Assembly: GCA_900316585.1 (NCBI GenBank)
Contig: ONDM01000004.1
Span: 186,001-250,000 of the forward strand
DNA: 64,000 nt
Direction of reading: 5' to 3'
Origin: an uncultured Prevotellaceae bacterium
Lineage (GTDB): Bacteria; Bacteroidota; Bacteroidia; Bacteroidales; Bacteroidaceae
Under the pieces are notes generated by a model, which searched no databases, had not been told where the DNA came from, and saw only the letters and a list, made by a program, of their open reading frames with translations. Of the stretch, positions 41,961 to 51,556 are shown piece after piece. Both the position numbers and the translations under genes were made by a program. Numbering within the stretch: position 1 is the first letter of the stretch; every line of letters begins with the position of its first letter.

Positions 41961-43625
41961 TCAGTACTCAAAAGAACTTCCACCCATGAACTCACGGAGC
42001 AGGGATGTAGGAGGAATCTCCTTGTCGCTTACAGAATTGAAGTAAAGCAGGAATTTCTTCAGTCGGACTACCTCAGAATATTCAGGATCTCTTTCCGTAA
42101 CTTTGTCAAGGATTGGGAGAATCTTGTCTTTAATGATGGCTAGCTCAAACATGAGGGCAGAGTTGAACATGGCATCCGCATTTTCCTGGAAAGGGAAGAT
42201 CCACTTGTCTTCTCCGGCAAGTACACTTGGCCAACGCTGGATGGTATCCTTTGCCGGACAGTTCCTATACTTGGAGTCGCGCAGGATACGTCGTAGCAGT
42301 CGGTTGTCTGAAGGCGGAATAAAGTTGTGGTCGTCAAGTAGGATGGTAGTCAGGGCAGAGATGAAAATCTTAAATGTGTTCTCAGCGGGAACCTGAGGCA
42401 TCAGATTCGGATTCAGTCCGTGTATGCCTTCCATGACGAGAATCATATTATCTGTCATTTTCAGTTTCTTTCCGCTAGGCTGATGTCCTTCAGGATTGAA
42501 GTTGTACTTCGGTAATTCTATTTCCTCACCATTAAGCAGCTGATTGACCTGCTTATTGAAAAATTTCAAATCCAAGGCATAGAGGGATTCCAGGTCCAGT
42601 TCCCCGTTCTCATCCTTAGGAACGCGGTCACGTGGAGCATAATAGTTGTCTAGGGAGATGGGATACGGGTACAAGCCATTAGCCAGTAGCTGGACAGACA
42701 AGCGCTTTCCGAAGGTGGTTTTTCCACTGGAAGAAGGGCCTGCGATAAGAATCACTTTCACATTTCCTCTTTTGGTGATTTCATCAGCTATGGCAGCAAT
42801 CTTCTTTTCCTGAAGTGCTTCTGCTATGTTGATGAGGTCCACTGCATGCCCCATCTTGCATGCCAGGTTGAAGTCGCCTACTGTAGAGACGCCAAATGTA
42901 TCTTGCAGACGGAATCGCTCTTGAAATATATTCAACAGTTTCGGTTCATCCACCATGTCTTCCAACGAATCAGGGAACTTGCGGTTAGGGATACGTAGTA
43001 GGAGGCCTTCGCTGAACTTGACCAAGTCGAACAGATGGATTTGTCCAGTGGAAGGGAGGAGGGAACCATAGAAATAATCAGGCATGCCATCCAGCTCTTG
43101 GTAAGTGGTATACAATTTCCCATAGCTTTCCAGCAGTCTTACTTTACTGATATCCCCTCTTTCCTCAAACATCTTGATAGCTTCGTCGGTGGGGATTTCA
43201 TGACGGTAGAAAGGCAAGTCTGCATCTATGATTTCCTGCATGCGCTCTTTAATTCGGGCAACGTCGTCCTTGTGGATATTTTTCCCATCCCGAAGGGCAG
43301 AAATATATAGCCCACGGGAAACCATGGCACGAGCTTTTATCTTCACATCCGGATAGAGGTCCTTGGCTGCTTTGCAAAGAATGAAGAGCAGGGTCCGGGC
43401 ATACGTCCGCATACCGCTGGCAGTGGTGATGTTCAGAAACTCCACATCCTTGTTGTGGTAAAGCGGGAATCCCAACCCCTCAATTTTATTATTGACTTTG
43501 GCACTGCAAGGGCCGTAGGGAAGATTTAAATTAAATGCGTGATAAACGTCTAAAAGTGTGCTCCCAAGTGGTATGTTCTTGGTTTTTTTATTATTTTTGC
43601 ATCGGATTCTAAGTGTTTCTGCCAT
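41961..43625 (-). CDS. TGS-domain nucleoside kinase (uridine kinase-like)
   Basis: A 554-residue cytoplasmic fusion. The N-terminal TGS-like domain (about 1-65) and a region similar to the second additional domain of threonyl-tRNA synthetase (about 65-270; FYRHEIPTDEAIKMFEERGDISKVRLLES) precede a P-loop kinase domain (about 285-500) with GPSSSGKTT at 296-304 and LDNYYAPRDRVPKDENGELDLESLYALD, the uridine-kinase pattern. Bacteroidota carry this as a nucleoside kinase; the exact substrate is not clear from sequence. It is monocistronic and divergent from the Na/Pi transporter gene. Confidence 0.88.
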   Translation of the reverse strand: MAETLRIRCKNNKKTKNIPLGSTLLDVYHAFNLNLPYGPCSAKVNNKIEGLGFPLYHNKDVEFLNITTASGMRTYARTLLFILCKAAKDLYPDVKIKARAMVSRGLYISALRDGKNIHKDDVARIKERMQEIIDADLPFYRHEIPTDEAIKMFEERGDISKVRLLESYGKLYTTYQELDGMPDYFYGSLLPSTGQIHLFDLVKFSEGLLLRIPNRKFPDSLEDMVDEPKLLNIFQERFRLQDTFGVSTVGDFNLACKMGHAVDLINIAEALQEKKIAAIADEITKRGNVKVILIAGPSSSGKTTFGKRLSVQLLANGLYPYPISLDNYYAPRDRVPKDENGELDLESLYALDLKFFNKQVNQLLNGEEIELPKYNFNPEGHQPSGKKLKMTDNMILVMEGIHGLNPNLMPQVPAENTFKIFISALTTILLDDHNFIPPSDNRLLRRILRDSKYRNCPAKDTIQRWPSVLAGEDKWIFPFQENADAMFNSALMFELAIIKDKILPILDKVTERDPEYSEVVRLKKFLLYFNSVSDKEIPPTSLLREFMGGSSFEY

Positions 43626-43710
43626 ATTCGTAAGGTTTCATTTATTGTCCGTGTAAATTTAGCAATAAAAATCCATTAATAATGTTTTTTGATTAGTATA
43701 TTTTTTGATT

Positions 43711-45399
43711 ATGTCGATTTGGGTTATTTTTAAGCTACTTGGTTCCCTCGCTCTGTTGATGTATGGTATGAAGTCGATGAGTGAGAGCCTTCAAAAATTG
43801 GCAGGTCCGCAGTTGCGACATGTGTTGAGTGCAGTAACTACCAATCGTTTCACAGGTTTGCTCACTGGTGTCTTTGTCACAGCAGCGGTGCAGAGTTCTA
43901 CAGCTACCACGCTTTTGACAGTTTCATTTGTCAATGCCGGTCTGCTTACTCTTATCCAAGGTATCAGTGTGATTATGGGTGCCAATATCGGTACCACAGT
44001 CACGGCATGGATCATGAGCCTTGGATTTTCATTCAATATCAGCGATTTCATCTATCCGGCTTTCTTCATTGGCATAATCCTCACTTATATGAAGAAAAGG
44101 CGCATCATCGGTGATTTCCTCTTTGGTGTGGCTTTCCTCTTTCTTGGACTTGCCACGTTGAAGGAAACTGGATTTGGCTTGGTGGAGGATCCCAATGCCA
44201 GTGCTGCCATCAGCACTTTCTTCTCCCATTTCAGTGAACAAAATTTCTTCAATTCTCTGTTCTTCCTGATTATAGGCTCGGTATTGACGCTATGTGTGCA
44301 GTCTTCTGCCGCAATCATGGCTATTACCATGATTCTTTGTTCTACAGGGGTCTTGTCGCTTGGACAGGGTGTAATGCTGGTTCTTGGAGAGAATGTCGGT
44401 ACGACTATAACGGCCAACATCGTAGCATTGGGTGCCAATACGCAGGCCCGTCGTGCAGCCTTTGCACACTTCTTAATCAATGTGGTGGGTGTGATATGGG
44501 TGTTGTCCATCTTGCCTTGGTTCTTGAAGATGGTGTGCAATCTCGTAGGTTACGACATGGATTCTCCAGATGTGTCAAATGTGTCTGTTGTGCTGGCTGG
44601 ATTCCATTCTGCGTTCAACATCACCAATGCTTTCATCTTGATATGGCTTATCCCTTACATTGAGAAGATTGTCTGCTATTTCATCAAGGCTCAGAAAGAA
44701 GATGAGGAAGAAGATTTCCGTCTCCGTTTCATTACAGGTGGTATTCTGAGCACAGCCGAGCTTTCTGTATTGGAGGCCCGCAAGGAACTGAATCATTTTG
44801 CCGACCGTACCCAGCGAATGTTTGATCTGGTTCAGCAACTGTCTAAGTTGAAGGATGAGAAAGAGTTCACGAAGCTATATTCCCGTATCGAGAAATATGA
44901 GAATATCTGTGACAGCATGGAGATAGAGATAGGAAACTATCTGGAAGAAGTGATGGATGGACGGTTAAGTGCCGATACCAAGGGAACTATTCAAGCCATG
45001 CTCCGTGAGGTTTCCGAGATTGAGAGTATAGGTGACTCTTGTTATAACCTGGCCCGTTCCTTCAATCACAAATCCCAGGAGAAGGGCGACTTCACTCCAG
45101 AGCAGTATGAGCATATCTTCAATATGTTTGAATTGGCCAACAATGCTTTGACACAGATGATAAAAGTGCTCATCACGGGGCAGTGGAACGATGCCATGCA
45201 GTCTTTTAATATAGAAACTGAAATTGACAATTACCGTAACACCTTGAAGCATCAGAATGTAATTGATGTTTCCAACAGTCTTTACAACTACCAGATGGGT
45301 GTCTATTATATGGATATCATCAATGAGTGTGAGAAAATGGGCGACTATGTGGTGAATGTGGTTGAGGCTCGCACGTATACAAAAGAAAAGAAGGAATAA
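43711..45399 (+). CDS. Na/Pi cotransporter family protein with PhoU-like tail
   Basis: A 562-residue inner-membrane transporter. Two Na_Pi_cotrans repeats carry the QSS signatures (AAVQSSTATTLLTVSFVNAG and CVQSSAAIMAITMILCSTG), with about eight membrane segments up to residue 335. The soluble C-terminus (about 350-560) has two PhoU-like helical bundles (ELSVLEARKELNHFADRTQ, EVSEIESIGDSCYNLARSF). It likely moves phosphate with sodium, though the PhoU tail suggests control by phosphate state. ATG at 43,711 is preferred; a TTG two codons earlier is also in frame. A GH3 gene follows after 29 nt. Confidence 0.9.
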   Translation: MSIWVIFKLLGSLALLMYGMKSMSESLQKLAGPQLRHVLSAVTTNRFTGLLTGVFVTAAVQSSTATTLLTVSFVNAGLLTLIQGISVIMGANIGTTVTAWIMSLGFSFNISDFIYPAFFIGIILTYMKKRRIIGDFLFGVAFLFLGLATLKETGFGLVEDPNASAAISTFFSHFSEQNFFNSLFFLIIGSVLTLCVQSSAAIMAITMILCSTGVLSLGQGVMLVLGENVGTTITANIVALGANTQARRAAFAHFLINVVGVIWVLSILPWFLKMVCNLVGYDMDSPDVSNVSVVLAGFHSAFNITNAFILIWLIPYIEKIVCYFIKAQKEDEEEDFRLRFITGGILSTAELSVLEARKELNHFADRTQRMFDLVQQLSKLKDEKEFTKLYSRIEKYENICDSMEIEIGNYLEEVMDGRLSADTKGTIQAMLREVSEIESIGDSCYNLARSFNHKSQEKGDFTPEQYEHIFNMFELANNALTQMIKVLITGQWNDAMQSFNIETEIDNYRNTLKHQNVIDVSNSLYNYQMGVYYMDIINECEKMGDYVVNVVEARTYTKEKKE

Positions 45400-45428
45400 C
45401 CTGAATTATTATAACTAAATCTTGTATT

Positions 45429-47699
45429 ATGAAAAAAACCTTATTGTTAACTGCTGTCTTAGCCATTGCGACAATGGCTTTCGCACAAACTCCAGTTTAT
45501 TTGGATAATTCCAAGCCTATTAATGACCGTGTGGAAGATGCACTCTCCCGCATGACATTGCAAGAGAAAATCAACATGGTTCACGCCCAAAGTAAGTTCA
45601 GCTCTCCAGGTGTGCCTCGTTTAGGTATTCCAGAGGTTTGGTGTACCGACGGCCCTCACGGAATCCGTACCGAGGTGCTGTGGGATGAGTGGGAGCAGGC
45701 AGGATGGACCAATGACTCCATCACCGCTTTCCCTGCTTTGACTTGTCTGGCTGCTACTTGGGACCCAGAGATGTCCTTGCTTTATGGAAAGAGCATCGGT
45801 GAAGAGGCACGTTTCCGTAACAAAACCGTGCTGCTTGGCCCAGGTGTGAACATTTACCGTACTCCATTGAACGGACGTAACTTTGAGTATATGGGTGAGG
45901 ACCCATACTTGTCCAGCAGGATGGTCGTTCCTTATATTCAGGGAGTTCAGAGTAATGGTGTGGCTACTTGTGTAAAGCACTATGCACTGAACAATAATGA
46001 ATTGAATCGTAACAACACCAATCCTATCCTTGACGAGCGTACGCTTCGCGAAATCTATCTGCCTGCATTCAAGGCTGCCATTCAGGAAGCAGGAAGTTGG
46101 ACCATCATGTGTGCTTACAACCTCTATGGTGGCAAGTGGCTGTCAGAAAACGACTATCTGTTGAATCAGGTCCTGAAGAAAGAATGGGGATTTGATGGAG
46201 TGGTTATTTCCGATTGGGGAGCTGTACACAACACAGAGGGTACAGTAACTGGTGGTCTTGACCTGGAATATGGTTCATGGACCAACGGTCTGACTACAGG
46301 TGCCAGCAATGCCTATGCCAACTATTTCTTGGCAGATCCTTACAAGAAACTGATTCAGGAAGGAAAGGTGGGTACCGATGAGCTGAATGATAAATGCCGT
46401 AGAATTCTTCGCCTTATCTTCCGTACAGGTATGAATCCAAATCGTCCATTCGGTAGCATCAACAGCGAGGCACATATCTCAGCAGCACGTACCATTGGCG
46501 ACAACGGTATTGTACTTTTGAAGAACGATGCTCCAGCAAAGAAGGCTCCAAAGCTGCTTCCTATCGACCTGAACAAGACCAAGAAGATTCTGGTTGTAGG
46601 TGAGAATGCCATCAAGATGATGACAGTAGGTGGTGGTTCTTCTTCTTTGAAGGCACAGCATGAGGTACTGCCACTGGATGGTATCAAGGCTCGTATCGGC
46701 AATGCCGCAGAGGTGGTTTACCAGCGTGGTTATGTAGGTGATGCTTCTGGTGAGTATAATGGTGTGGTTACTGGTCAGGATTTGAGCGACACCCGTACTG
46801 CGCAGCAGCTTATTGCCGATGCTGTGAATGAGGCTAAGACTGCCGATTTGGTTATTTTCATCGGTGGTTTGAACAAGAGTAACCATCAGGATGCTGAAGG
46901 TGCTGACCGTGAGCAGCTTGCCCTGCCATATAATCAGGATGCTGTGATTTCTGCTTTGGCTGCAGCTAACAAGAACTTGGCTGTTGTCATCATCTCCGGT
47001 AATGCAGTGGAAATGCCTTGGGTAAAGAGTGTTCCTGCTATTGTTCAGGACTGGTATCTGGGCAGCGAGGCTGGTAACTCATTGGCTGATGTTCTCCTGG
47101 GTGATGTTAATCCTAGCGGTAAGCTTCCTTTCACCTATTATGCTACTTTAGATCAGGTAGGTGCTCATGTAGAAGGTGAATACCCAGGTCATGAGAATCC
47201 AAATATCTTCATGGAGGCATTCGGTCGTAAGATTCCTGTATATGATATGCCATACAATGAAGGTCTGTTCGTAGGCTATCGTTATATCGACAAGAATAAA
47301 CTTCAGCCTACTTTCCCATTCGGTCATGGCTTGAGCTACACCACCTTCACTTATGGAAAGGCTTCTATCGACAAGAAAGAGGTAACTGCCGACGGTAAGG
47401 TTACCGTGACTATCCCTGTAACAAACAGCGGAAGCAGAGAAGGCAAGGAAGTTGTCCAGGTTTATGTTCAGGATGTCCAGTCTGCTCTAGTTCGTCCTCA
47501 GAAGGAGCTGAAGGCGTTTAAGAAGGTGACACTGAAACCAGGTGAGACAAAGAATGTAAGCTTCACTTTGGATAAGAGTGCTTTGAGCTACTATGATGAC
47601 ACTAAGAAGCAGTGGGTGGCAGAACCAGGAACTTTCAATGTCTTGGTAGGTGCCTCTTCCAAGGATATCAAGTCTACGGTATCATTTGAACTGAAATAA
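45429..47699 (+). CDS. Glycoside hydrolase family 3 beta-glucosidase (second copy)
   Basis: A 756-residue secreted GH3 enzyme with a cleavable signal (AFAQT) instead of a lipobox, hence probably periplasmic. The barrel holds the nucleophile Asp262 (GFDGVVISDWGAVH) and the KHYALNNNELNRNN substrate-binding region; the second domain contains VVISGNAVEMPWV; the fibronectin III-like domain follows PFGHGLSYTTFTYG. Unlike the first GH3 of the window, its sequence is typical of the BglX-like group. It has a hydrolase partner two bases downstream, suggesting one transcript with a terminator after it. Confidence 0.93.
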   Translation: MKKTLLLTAVLAIATMAFAQTPVYLDNSKPINDRVEDALSRMTLQEKINMVHAQSKFSSPGVPRLGIPEVWCTDGPHGIRTEVLWDEWEQAGWTNDSITAFPALTCLAATWDPEMSLLYGKSIGEEARFRNKTVLLGPGVNIYRTPLNGRNFEYMGEDPYLSSRMVVPYIQGVQSNGVATCVKHYALNNNELNRNNTNPILDERTLREIYLPAFKAAIQEAGSWTIMCAYNLYGGKWLSENDYLLNQVLKKEWGFDGVVISDWGAVHNTEGTVTGGLDLEYGSWTNGLTTGASNAYANYFLADPYKKLIQEGKVGTDELNDKCRRILRLIFRTGMNPNRPFGSINSEAHISAARTIGDNGIVLLKNDAPAKKAPKLLPIDLNKTKKILVVGENAIKMMTVGGGSSSLKAQHEVLPLDGIKARIGNAAEVVYQRGYVGDASGEYNGVVTGQDLSDTRTAQQLIADAVNEAKTADLVIFIGGLNKSNHQDAEGADREQLALPYNQDAVISALAAANKNLAVVIISGNAVEMPWVKSVPAIVQDWYLGSEAGNSLADVLLGDVNPSGKLPFTYYATLDQVGAHVEGEYPGHENPNIFMEAFGRKIPVYDMPYNEGLFVGYRYIDKNKLQPTFPFGHGLSYTTFTYGKASIDKKEVTADGKVTVTIPVTNSGSREGKEVVQVYVQDVQSALVRPQKELKAFKKVTLKPGETKNVSFTLDKSALSYYDDTKKQWVAEPGTFNVLVGASSKDIKSTVSFELK

Positions 47700-47701
47700 A
47701 G

Positions 47702-48529
47702 ATGAAGGTTAAGAGTTTAGTATGCACTTTCTTGCTGATGGCTGCCCTTCAAGTGCAGGCATCAGTCGAGAAGATTCAGTTGCAAGGTGCTGTTGGTAAA
47801 CTGTCCGTCTTGGTGCAGAAGCCAGAGCTCCGGGATGGTGAGAAATGCCCTGTGGTTCTGTTGATGCATGGATTCTCTGGCAACAAGCAGGAGAAGCAGG
47901 GTCTGCTGAAGGAAATTGCCGACAAGTTGGAGCAGAATGGTGTCGCTTCTATCCGTTTTGATTTCAATGGTCATGGAGAAAGCGAGGGCTTATTCCAGAA
48001 CATGACGGTCTTGAATGAGATAGAAGACGCTAAGAAAGTCATTGAGTATGCTCAGGCACAGGCCTATACTCAATCCATTTCCGTCCTTGGTCATTCTCAG
48101 GGAGGAGTGGTAGCCAGCATGGTTGCCGGGCAGTTGGGTATGTCGGTCATTAAGTCTGCCGTGCTTATGGCTCCTGCTGCAGTGCTCCGTGAAGATGCCC
48201 TTCGTGGAAGTACCATGGGCAAGCAGTACAATCCTGCTGACCCTCCAGAGTTCGTAGAACTGTTCGGAAGTTTAAAGCTGGGACGTGAATATATCCTTAC
48301 TGCACAGTCCCTTCCTATCTATGAGACAGCTACTCAGTATATAGGCCCTGTATGTGTCATTCATGGTACAGGTGATGTGGTAGTGCCTTACACATTTGGT
48401 GTATGCTATAACCGTGAGTACCGTAACAGTGAATTACACTTGCTTCCTGGTGAGAATCATGGCTTTACTACAGATATGCAGAAAGCCGTGAATCTGGCTG
48501 TCGGTTTTTTACTGGTGCAAGTAAAATAA
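47702..48529 (+). CDS. Secreted alpha/beta hydrolase
   Basis: A 275-residue hydrolase with a signal peptide (to LQVQAS). The triad is visible: Ser132 in VLGHSQGGVVAS, Asp in IHGTGDVVVPY, and His in GENHGFT. The oxyanion region is LLMHGFSGNKQEKQGL. The short single-domain form fits serine aminopeptidase S33/cinnamoyl-esterase-like hydrolases; feruloyl or acetyl esters are candidate substrates. It begins two bases after the GH3 stop and is the last gene before a terminator. Confidence 0.87.
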   Translation: MKVKSLVCTFLLMAALQVQASVEKIQLQGAVGKLSVLVQKPELRDGEKCPVVLLMHGFSGNKQEKQGLLKEIADKLEQNGVASIRFDFNGHGESEGLFQNMTVLNEIEDAKKVIEYAQAQAYTQSISVLGHSQGGVVASMVAGQLGMSVIKSAVLMAPAAVLREDALRGSTMGKQYNPADPPEFVELFGSLKLGREYILTAQSLPIYETATQYIGPVCVIHGTGDVVVPYTFGVCYNREYRNSELHLLPGENHGFTTDMQKAVNLAVGFLLVQVK

Positions 48530-48536
48530 ATCATAT

Positions 48537-48580
48537 AAGGTAGCAGATGCCTGGAATAACGTGCATCTGCTACCTTTTTC
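48537..48580 (+). terminator. Terminator after the GH3-hydrolase unit
   Basis: A 14-bp perfect stem (AAGGTAGCAGATGC with GCATCTGCTACCTT), 12-nt loop, then T5. Confidence 0.9.
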
Positions 48581-48625
48581 AATTGCCAAGACTAGTAGTT
48601 ACAGCTAAGGCGAAAATAAGTAATT

Positions 48626-49480
48626 ATGAAGAAAAATTTGACAGTAGGCCTCCTGATGTTGATGGGAGTTGCCTTTTTCAGTTGTAGTTCTAATACGAAT
48701 ACAGCTACCCAGCCTGAAGTAGAGGTTGACGAGAACACTATTGTACTAAGTGATGGCCAGACTACCGTTAGCTGGCTGAAGGATAATGAGGGTCATCGCA
48801 TGATGAACCGTGACCTGTTCCAAACTGCACCAGATTCTCTTTTTGAGCTCATGGGTCTGCAGGAAGGAATTCCATCCTCGGTAAGTACATTCTTAATGCA
48901 TGCCGATGGAGAATGGATTTTGTTCGACACAGGTCTGGGAGCAGAAAGAAAAGGTTTATTGCTGGAGGATCTGAAGACATATAATCTTACCCCCGACAGT
49001 ATAGACTATATTTACATCACTCATTTCCATGGTGACCATATTGGTGGCATGGTTGCAGAGGGAAAACCTATCTTCCCGAATGCCAAGGTATATGCAGGGG
49101 CAGTGGAGTACAAGGCATGGGTTGAGGATATGCCTGAAGATAGAAATGCCATGCAGCGTGAGGTCATGGGAATTTACAAGGACCAGCTCACTCTTTTCCA
49201 GTTTGGAGATGTCCTTCCTCATGACGTAAAGGCTATCGATGCAGTGGGACACACCCCTGGCCACACAGCTTTCCAGAAGGGAAATCTGCTGGTTATTGGA
49301 GACCTGATGCATGGTGCTGCATTGCAGATGGTACATCCTGAATTCAATGCCAATTTCGATATGGATAAGGAACAGGCTGCTGCTTCCCGCAAGCGCTTGT
49401 TGGACTATGCTCGTGAGAACCATCTGATCATGGCTGGTATGCACCTGCCAGAACCTGCATTTATATCCATGGATGAATAA
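48626..49480 (+). CDS. Metallo-beta-lactamase-fold lipoprotein
   Basis: A 284-residue lipoprotein (lipobox FFSC, Cys20, then a Ser/Thr/Asn and acidic linker). The MBL-fold domain has the zinc motif H133-F-H135-G-D137-H138, an upstream LFDTGLG, the second His in GHTPGHTAF and an Asp in VIGDLMHGA. This is the layout of lactonase/quorum-quenching and related hydrolases; the substrate is not known. No other enzyme gene shares its transcript. It converges on murI with only 17 bp between stops and no visible hairpin. Confidence 0.88.
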   Translation: MKKNLTVGLLMLMGVAFFSCSSNTNTATQPEVEVDENTIVLSDGQTTVSWLKDNEGHRMMNRDLFQTAPDSLFELMGLQEGIPSSVSTFLMHADGEWILFDTGLGAERKGLLLEDLKTYNLTPDSIDYIYITHFHGDHIGGMVAEGKPIFPNAKVYAGAVEYKAWVEDMPEDRNAMQREVMGIYKDQLTLFQFGDVLPHDVKAIDAVGHTPGHTAFQKGNLLVIGDLMHGAALQMVHPEFNANFDMDKEQAAASRKRLLDYARENHLIMAGMHLPEPAFISMDE

Positions 49481-49497
49481 GGACTGAAGTGTAAATC

Positions 49498-50343
49498 CTA
49501 GCCTAGAATGATTTTCTTGGCATGGATTTCTTCCTTCAGAAATATAGTGGCATTTTCAGTGAATTTTTCGGGGGACTCTGTGGTTAGGAACTGACAGTGT
49601 CCCCCTTTTGTACAGCTTTTTGCCATTTCCGGATGACGCTGCAGATAGTTGACCAGACTCTCAGCCACATAGTTCCCTTGCGGAATGAGCCGTATATGTC
49701 CAGGGCAATAGGCTTTTATCTTATCCAAAAGAAGAGGGTAATGGGTGCAACCCAGGATTATGGTGTCTATCTGAGGGTCTTTCTCCAGCAGAAGGTCCAG
49801 GTATTTCTTGACGAAATAGTCGGCACCTTCATCGTTGTGCTCGTTGTTCTCTATCAGGGGAACCCATAGTGGGCAGGCCTGCCCGGTTACATGCATGTCC
49901 GGATAGAATTTCTTCAGTTCTATGTTGTAGGATTCCGATTTTATGGTACCTGGTGTGGCCAGGATTCCTACATGCCTGTTTTGGGTAATGTTTCCAATGA
50001 TTTCTACCGTAGGGCGAATCACACCTAGGACTCTGCGTGAGGAGTCCAGGTAGGGAAGGTCATTCTGCTGAATGCTTCTCAGGGCTTTGGCAGAGGCCGT
50101 GTTACAAGCCAGGATGACCAAGTGGCAGCCTAGCTCGAAAAGTCGCCTTACAGCCTGTAGGGTGAAGTCGTAGACCAGTTCAAAAGAGCGGGAGCCATAG
50201 GGTGCCCGTGCGTTGTCGCCTAAGTAGAGATAGTCGTACTGGGGCAACTGCTCACGAATGCTCTTGAGGATGGTCAGTCCACCATAGCCTGAGTCGAAGA
50301 CTCCGATAGGTCCGGGAGCCTGGGGTAGAAATCTGTCGGACAT
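49498..50343 (-). CDS. murI: Glutamate racemase
   Basis: A 281-residue cytoplasmic enzyme making D-glutamate for peptidoglycan. Both catalytic cysteines are present: VILACNTASAKALR (Asn/Thr context of the first Cys) and IILGCTHYPLLLDKI (second Cys with His). The N-terminus has GVFDSGYGGLTIL with the catalytic Asp. Its start overlaps the ompH stop by TAATG, so it is translationally coupled to the upstream chaperone gene. Confidence 0.96.
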   Translation of the reverse strand: MSDRFLPQAPGPIGVFDSGYGGLTILKSIREQLPQYDYLYLGDNARAPYGSRSFELVYDFTLQAVRRLFELGCHLVILACNTASAKALRSIQQNDLPYLDSSRRVLGVIRPTVEIIGNITQNRHVGILATPGTIKSESYNIELKKFYPDMHVTGQACPLWVPLIENNEHNDEGADYFVKKYLDLLLEKDPQIDTIILGCTHYPLLLDKIKAYCPGHIRLIPQGNYVAESLVNYLQRHPEMAKSCTKGGHCQFLTTESPEKFTENATIFLKEEIHAKKIILG

Positions 50344-50843
50344 TATTCCTGGATGCCAAGTTTTGCTTTCACTGCACTGGTGATGTCAATGCCGTTAGGG
50401 CCTATATACAGGAAGTCCCTGCCTTCTGTATTGATGATATATTCCAAGGCCATCTCGTCGCCTACTTGCCCTAAAGCTACGTTCAGTTTGCTGGTGATAG
50501 GAGTCATGAGTTCCTCTTCTGCCTGCTTTACCAGCTTGTCGCACTCCTCACGGAACTTGACGCCATTCTGCAGCAGATCCTGCAGTTCCTTCTGACGCTT
50601 GAGCATGATGTTCTTGGGAAAGTCGCGCTGCCCATCCAGGAACTCGCTGTACTTGCGGTTGAATTCCTGGTCCGTGCGTTCTGCTTCTGCGGTATATTTA
50701 GCCTTTAGTATTTCCAGTTGCGACTGGGCTTTTATATATTCAGGCATGGCTTTCAGCACCATGTCGTAGTTCATATAGCCAAACTTCTGTGCCATGGCTG
50801 TCAAAGGCAGGAACAGCATCAGGATTAAAATCAGTTTCTTCAT
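50343..50843 (-). CDS. OmpH/Skp-family periplasmic chaperone (distal copy)
   Basis: A 166-residue secreted protein (signal to AMAQK) with the OmpH plan: a short beta-strand core (FGYMNYDMVLKAMPEY) and two long charged helices forming tentacle-like coiled coils (about 40-130), closing with a DITSAVKAKLG tail. Skp proteins hold unfolded outer-membrane proteins for BamA. Between this copy and the other there is a terminator and a fresh promoter, so the two can be expressed differently. It is coupled to murI. Confidence 0.9.
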   Translation of the reverse strand: MKKLILILMLFLPLTAMAQKFGYMNYDMVLKAMPEYIKAQSQLEILKAKYTAEAERTDQEFNRKYSEFLDGQRDFPKNIMLKRQKELQDLLQNGVKFREECDKLVKQAEEELMTPITSKLNVALGQVGDEMALEYIINTEGRDFLYIGPNGIDITSAVKAKLGIQE

Positions 50844-50867
50844 ATTCTTTCTGTGTTAGAGTATATG

Positions 50868-50898
50868 CAAAATTACGTGTTTCTTGCCATTCTTCCAA
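50868..50898 (-). promoter_or_regulatory. Promoter of the distal ompH-murI unit
   Basis: Minus strand: TTG (50898-50896), a 20-nt spacer, TAATTTTG (50875-50868). It lies directly downstream of the terminator that closes the bamA-ompH unit. Confidence 0.65.
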
Positions 50899-50909
50899 GG
50901 AAAACAAAA

Positions 50910-50943
50910 AAAATGTCGCTTCAGCAAACTGGAGCGACATTTT
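50910..50943 (-). terminator. Terminator after the proximal ompH gene
   Basis: An 11-bp stem (AAAATGTCGCT / AGCGACATTTT), 12-nt loop, followed on the minus strand by a long T run (8 T, G, 4 T). Confidence 0.85.
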
Positions 50944-50960
50944 CTTATGGTTAGTTAAAA

Positions 50961-51455
50961 TTACTTCAAGCCCAACTTGCTCTTTACCTGTGGAGTTACG
51001 TCAGTACATACAGACTTGTTGATATATGGCATAGAACCATCTACAAGAATAAATGCGTAGCCACCTGCAGCACCTACTTCCTCAATAGCCTTAGTCAGCT
51101 TTTGGCTGATAGCCTGCATCTTCTCCTGCTCTGTCTGCTGCATGTTCTGCTGTGCATCCTGTGCATAGGTCTGAATCTTCTGATACATTTCCTGCAACTC
51201 GTTCTGACGGCGAGTCTTGATTGCGTCTGGAAGGGTAGCTGACTCCTTGTCGAAATCCTCAGCCTTCTTCTGCAGCTCCTCCTGCATACGCTTCAACTCA
51301 TCATCATACTGCTTTGCAGTGTTCTGAAGTTCGGTCTGTGCAGCTGAATACTCTGGCATGGCCTGAATAAGCTCTGCCTGATTAACAACACCAATCTTCT
51401 GAGCAAACAAACTCAGTGGAGCCAAAACAAGTGCAATTAAAATAAGTCTTTTCAT
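50961..51455 (-). CDS. OmpH/Skp-family periplasmic chaperone (proximal copy)
   Basis: A 164-residue secreted protein (signal to LFAQK), paralogous to the next ompH gene. The core IGVVNQAELIQAMPEYSAAQTELQ precedes a long Gln/Lys/Glu-rich coiled-coil pair (about 40-125). Presence directly downstream of bamA fits a periplasmic holdase for outer-membrane protein precursors. Its coiled-coil segment is more Gln-rich than in the second copy, and the C-terminal strand ends DVTPQVKSKLGLK. Confidence 0.92.
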   Translation of the reverse strand: MKRLILIALVLAPLSLFAQKIGVVNQAELIQAMPEYSAAQTELQNTAKQYDDELKRMQEELQKKAEDFDKESATLPDAIKTRRQNELQEMYQKIQTYAQDAQQNMQQTEQEKMQAISQKLTKAIEEVGAAGGYAFILVDGSMPYINKSVCTDVTPQVKSKLGLK

Positions 51456-51510
51456 TTTTCCTCTTTATTAAAATTAAAGTAGTTTTTTGTTTCAAATGTC
51501 TAAAGCGGTG

Positions 51511-51518
51511 CAAATATA
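51511..51518 (-). promoter_or_regulatory. TAnnTTTG box of the proximal ompH gene
   Basis: TATATTTG on the minus strand in the 101-nt bamA-ompH gap; no clear -33 box. It allows ompH expression apart from bamA. Confidence 0.45.
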
Positions 51519-51556
51519 TATGTTTTATCTGAATAAATCGCTTTTTTTGTATTTTT

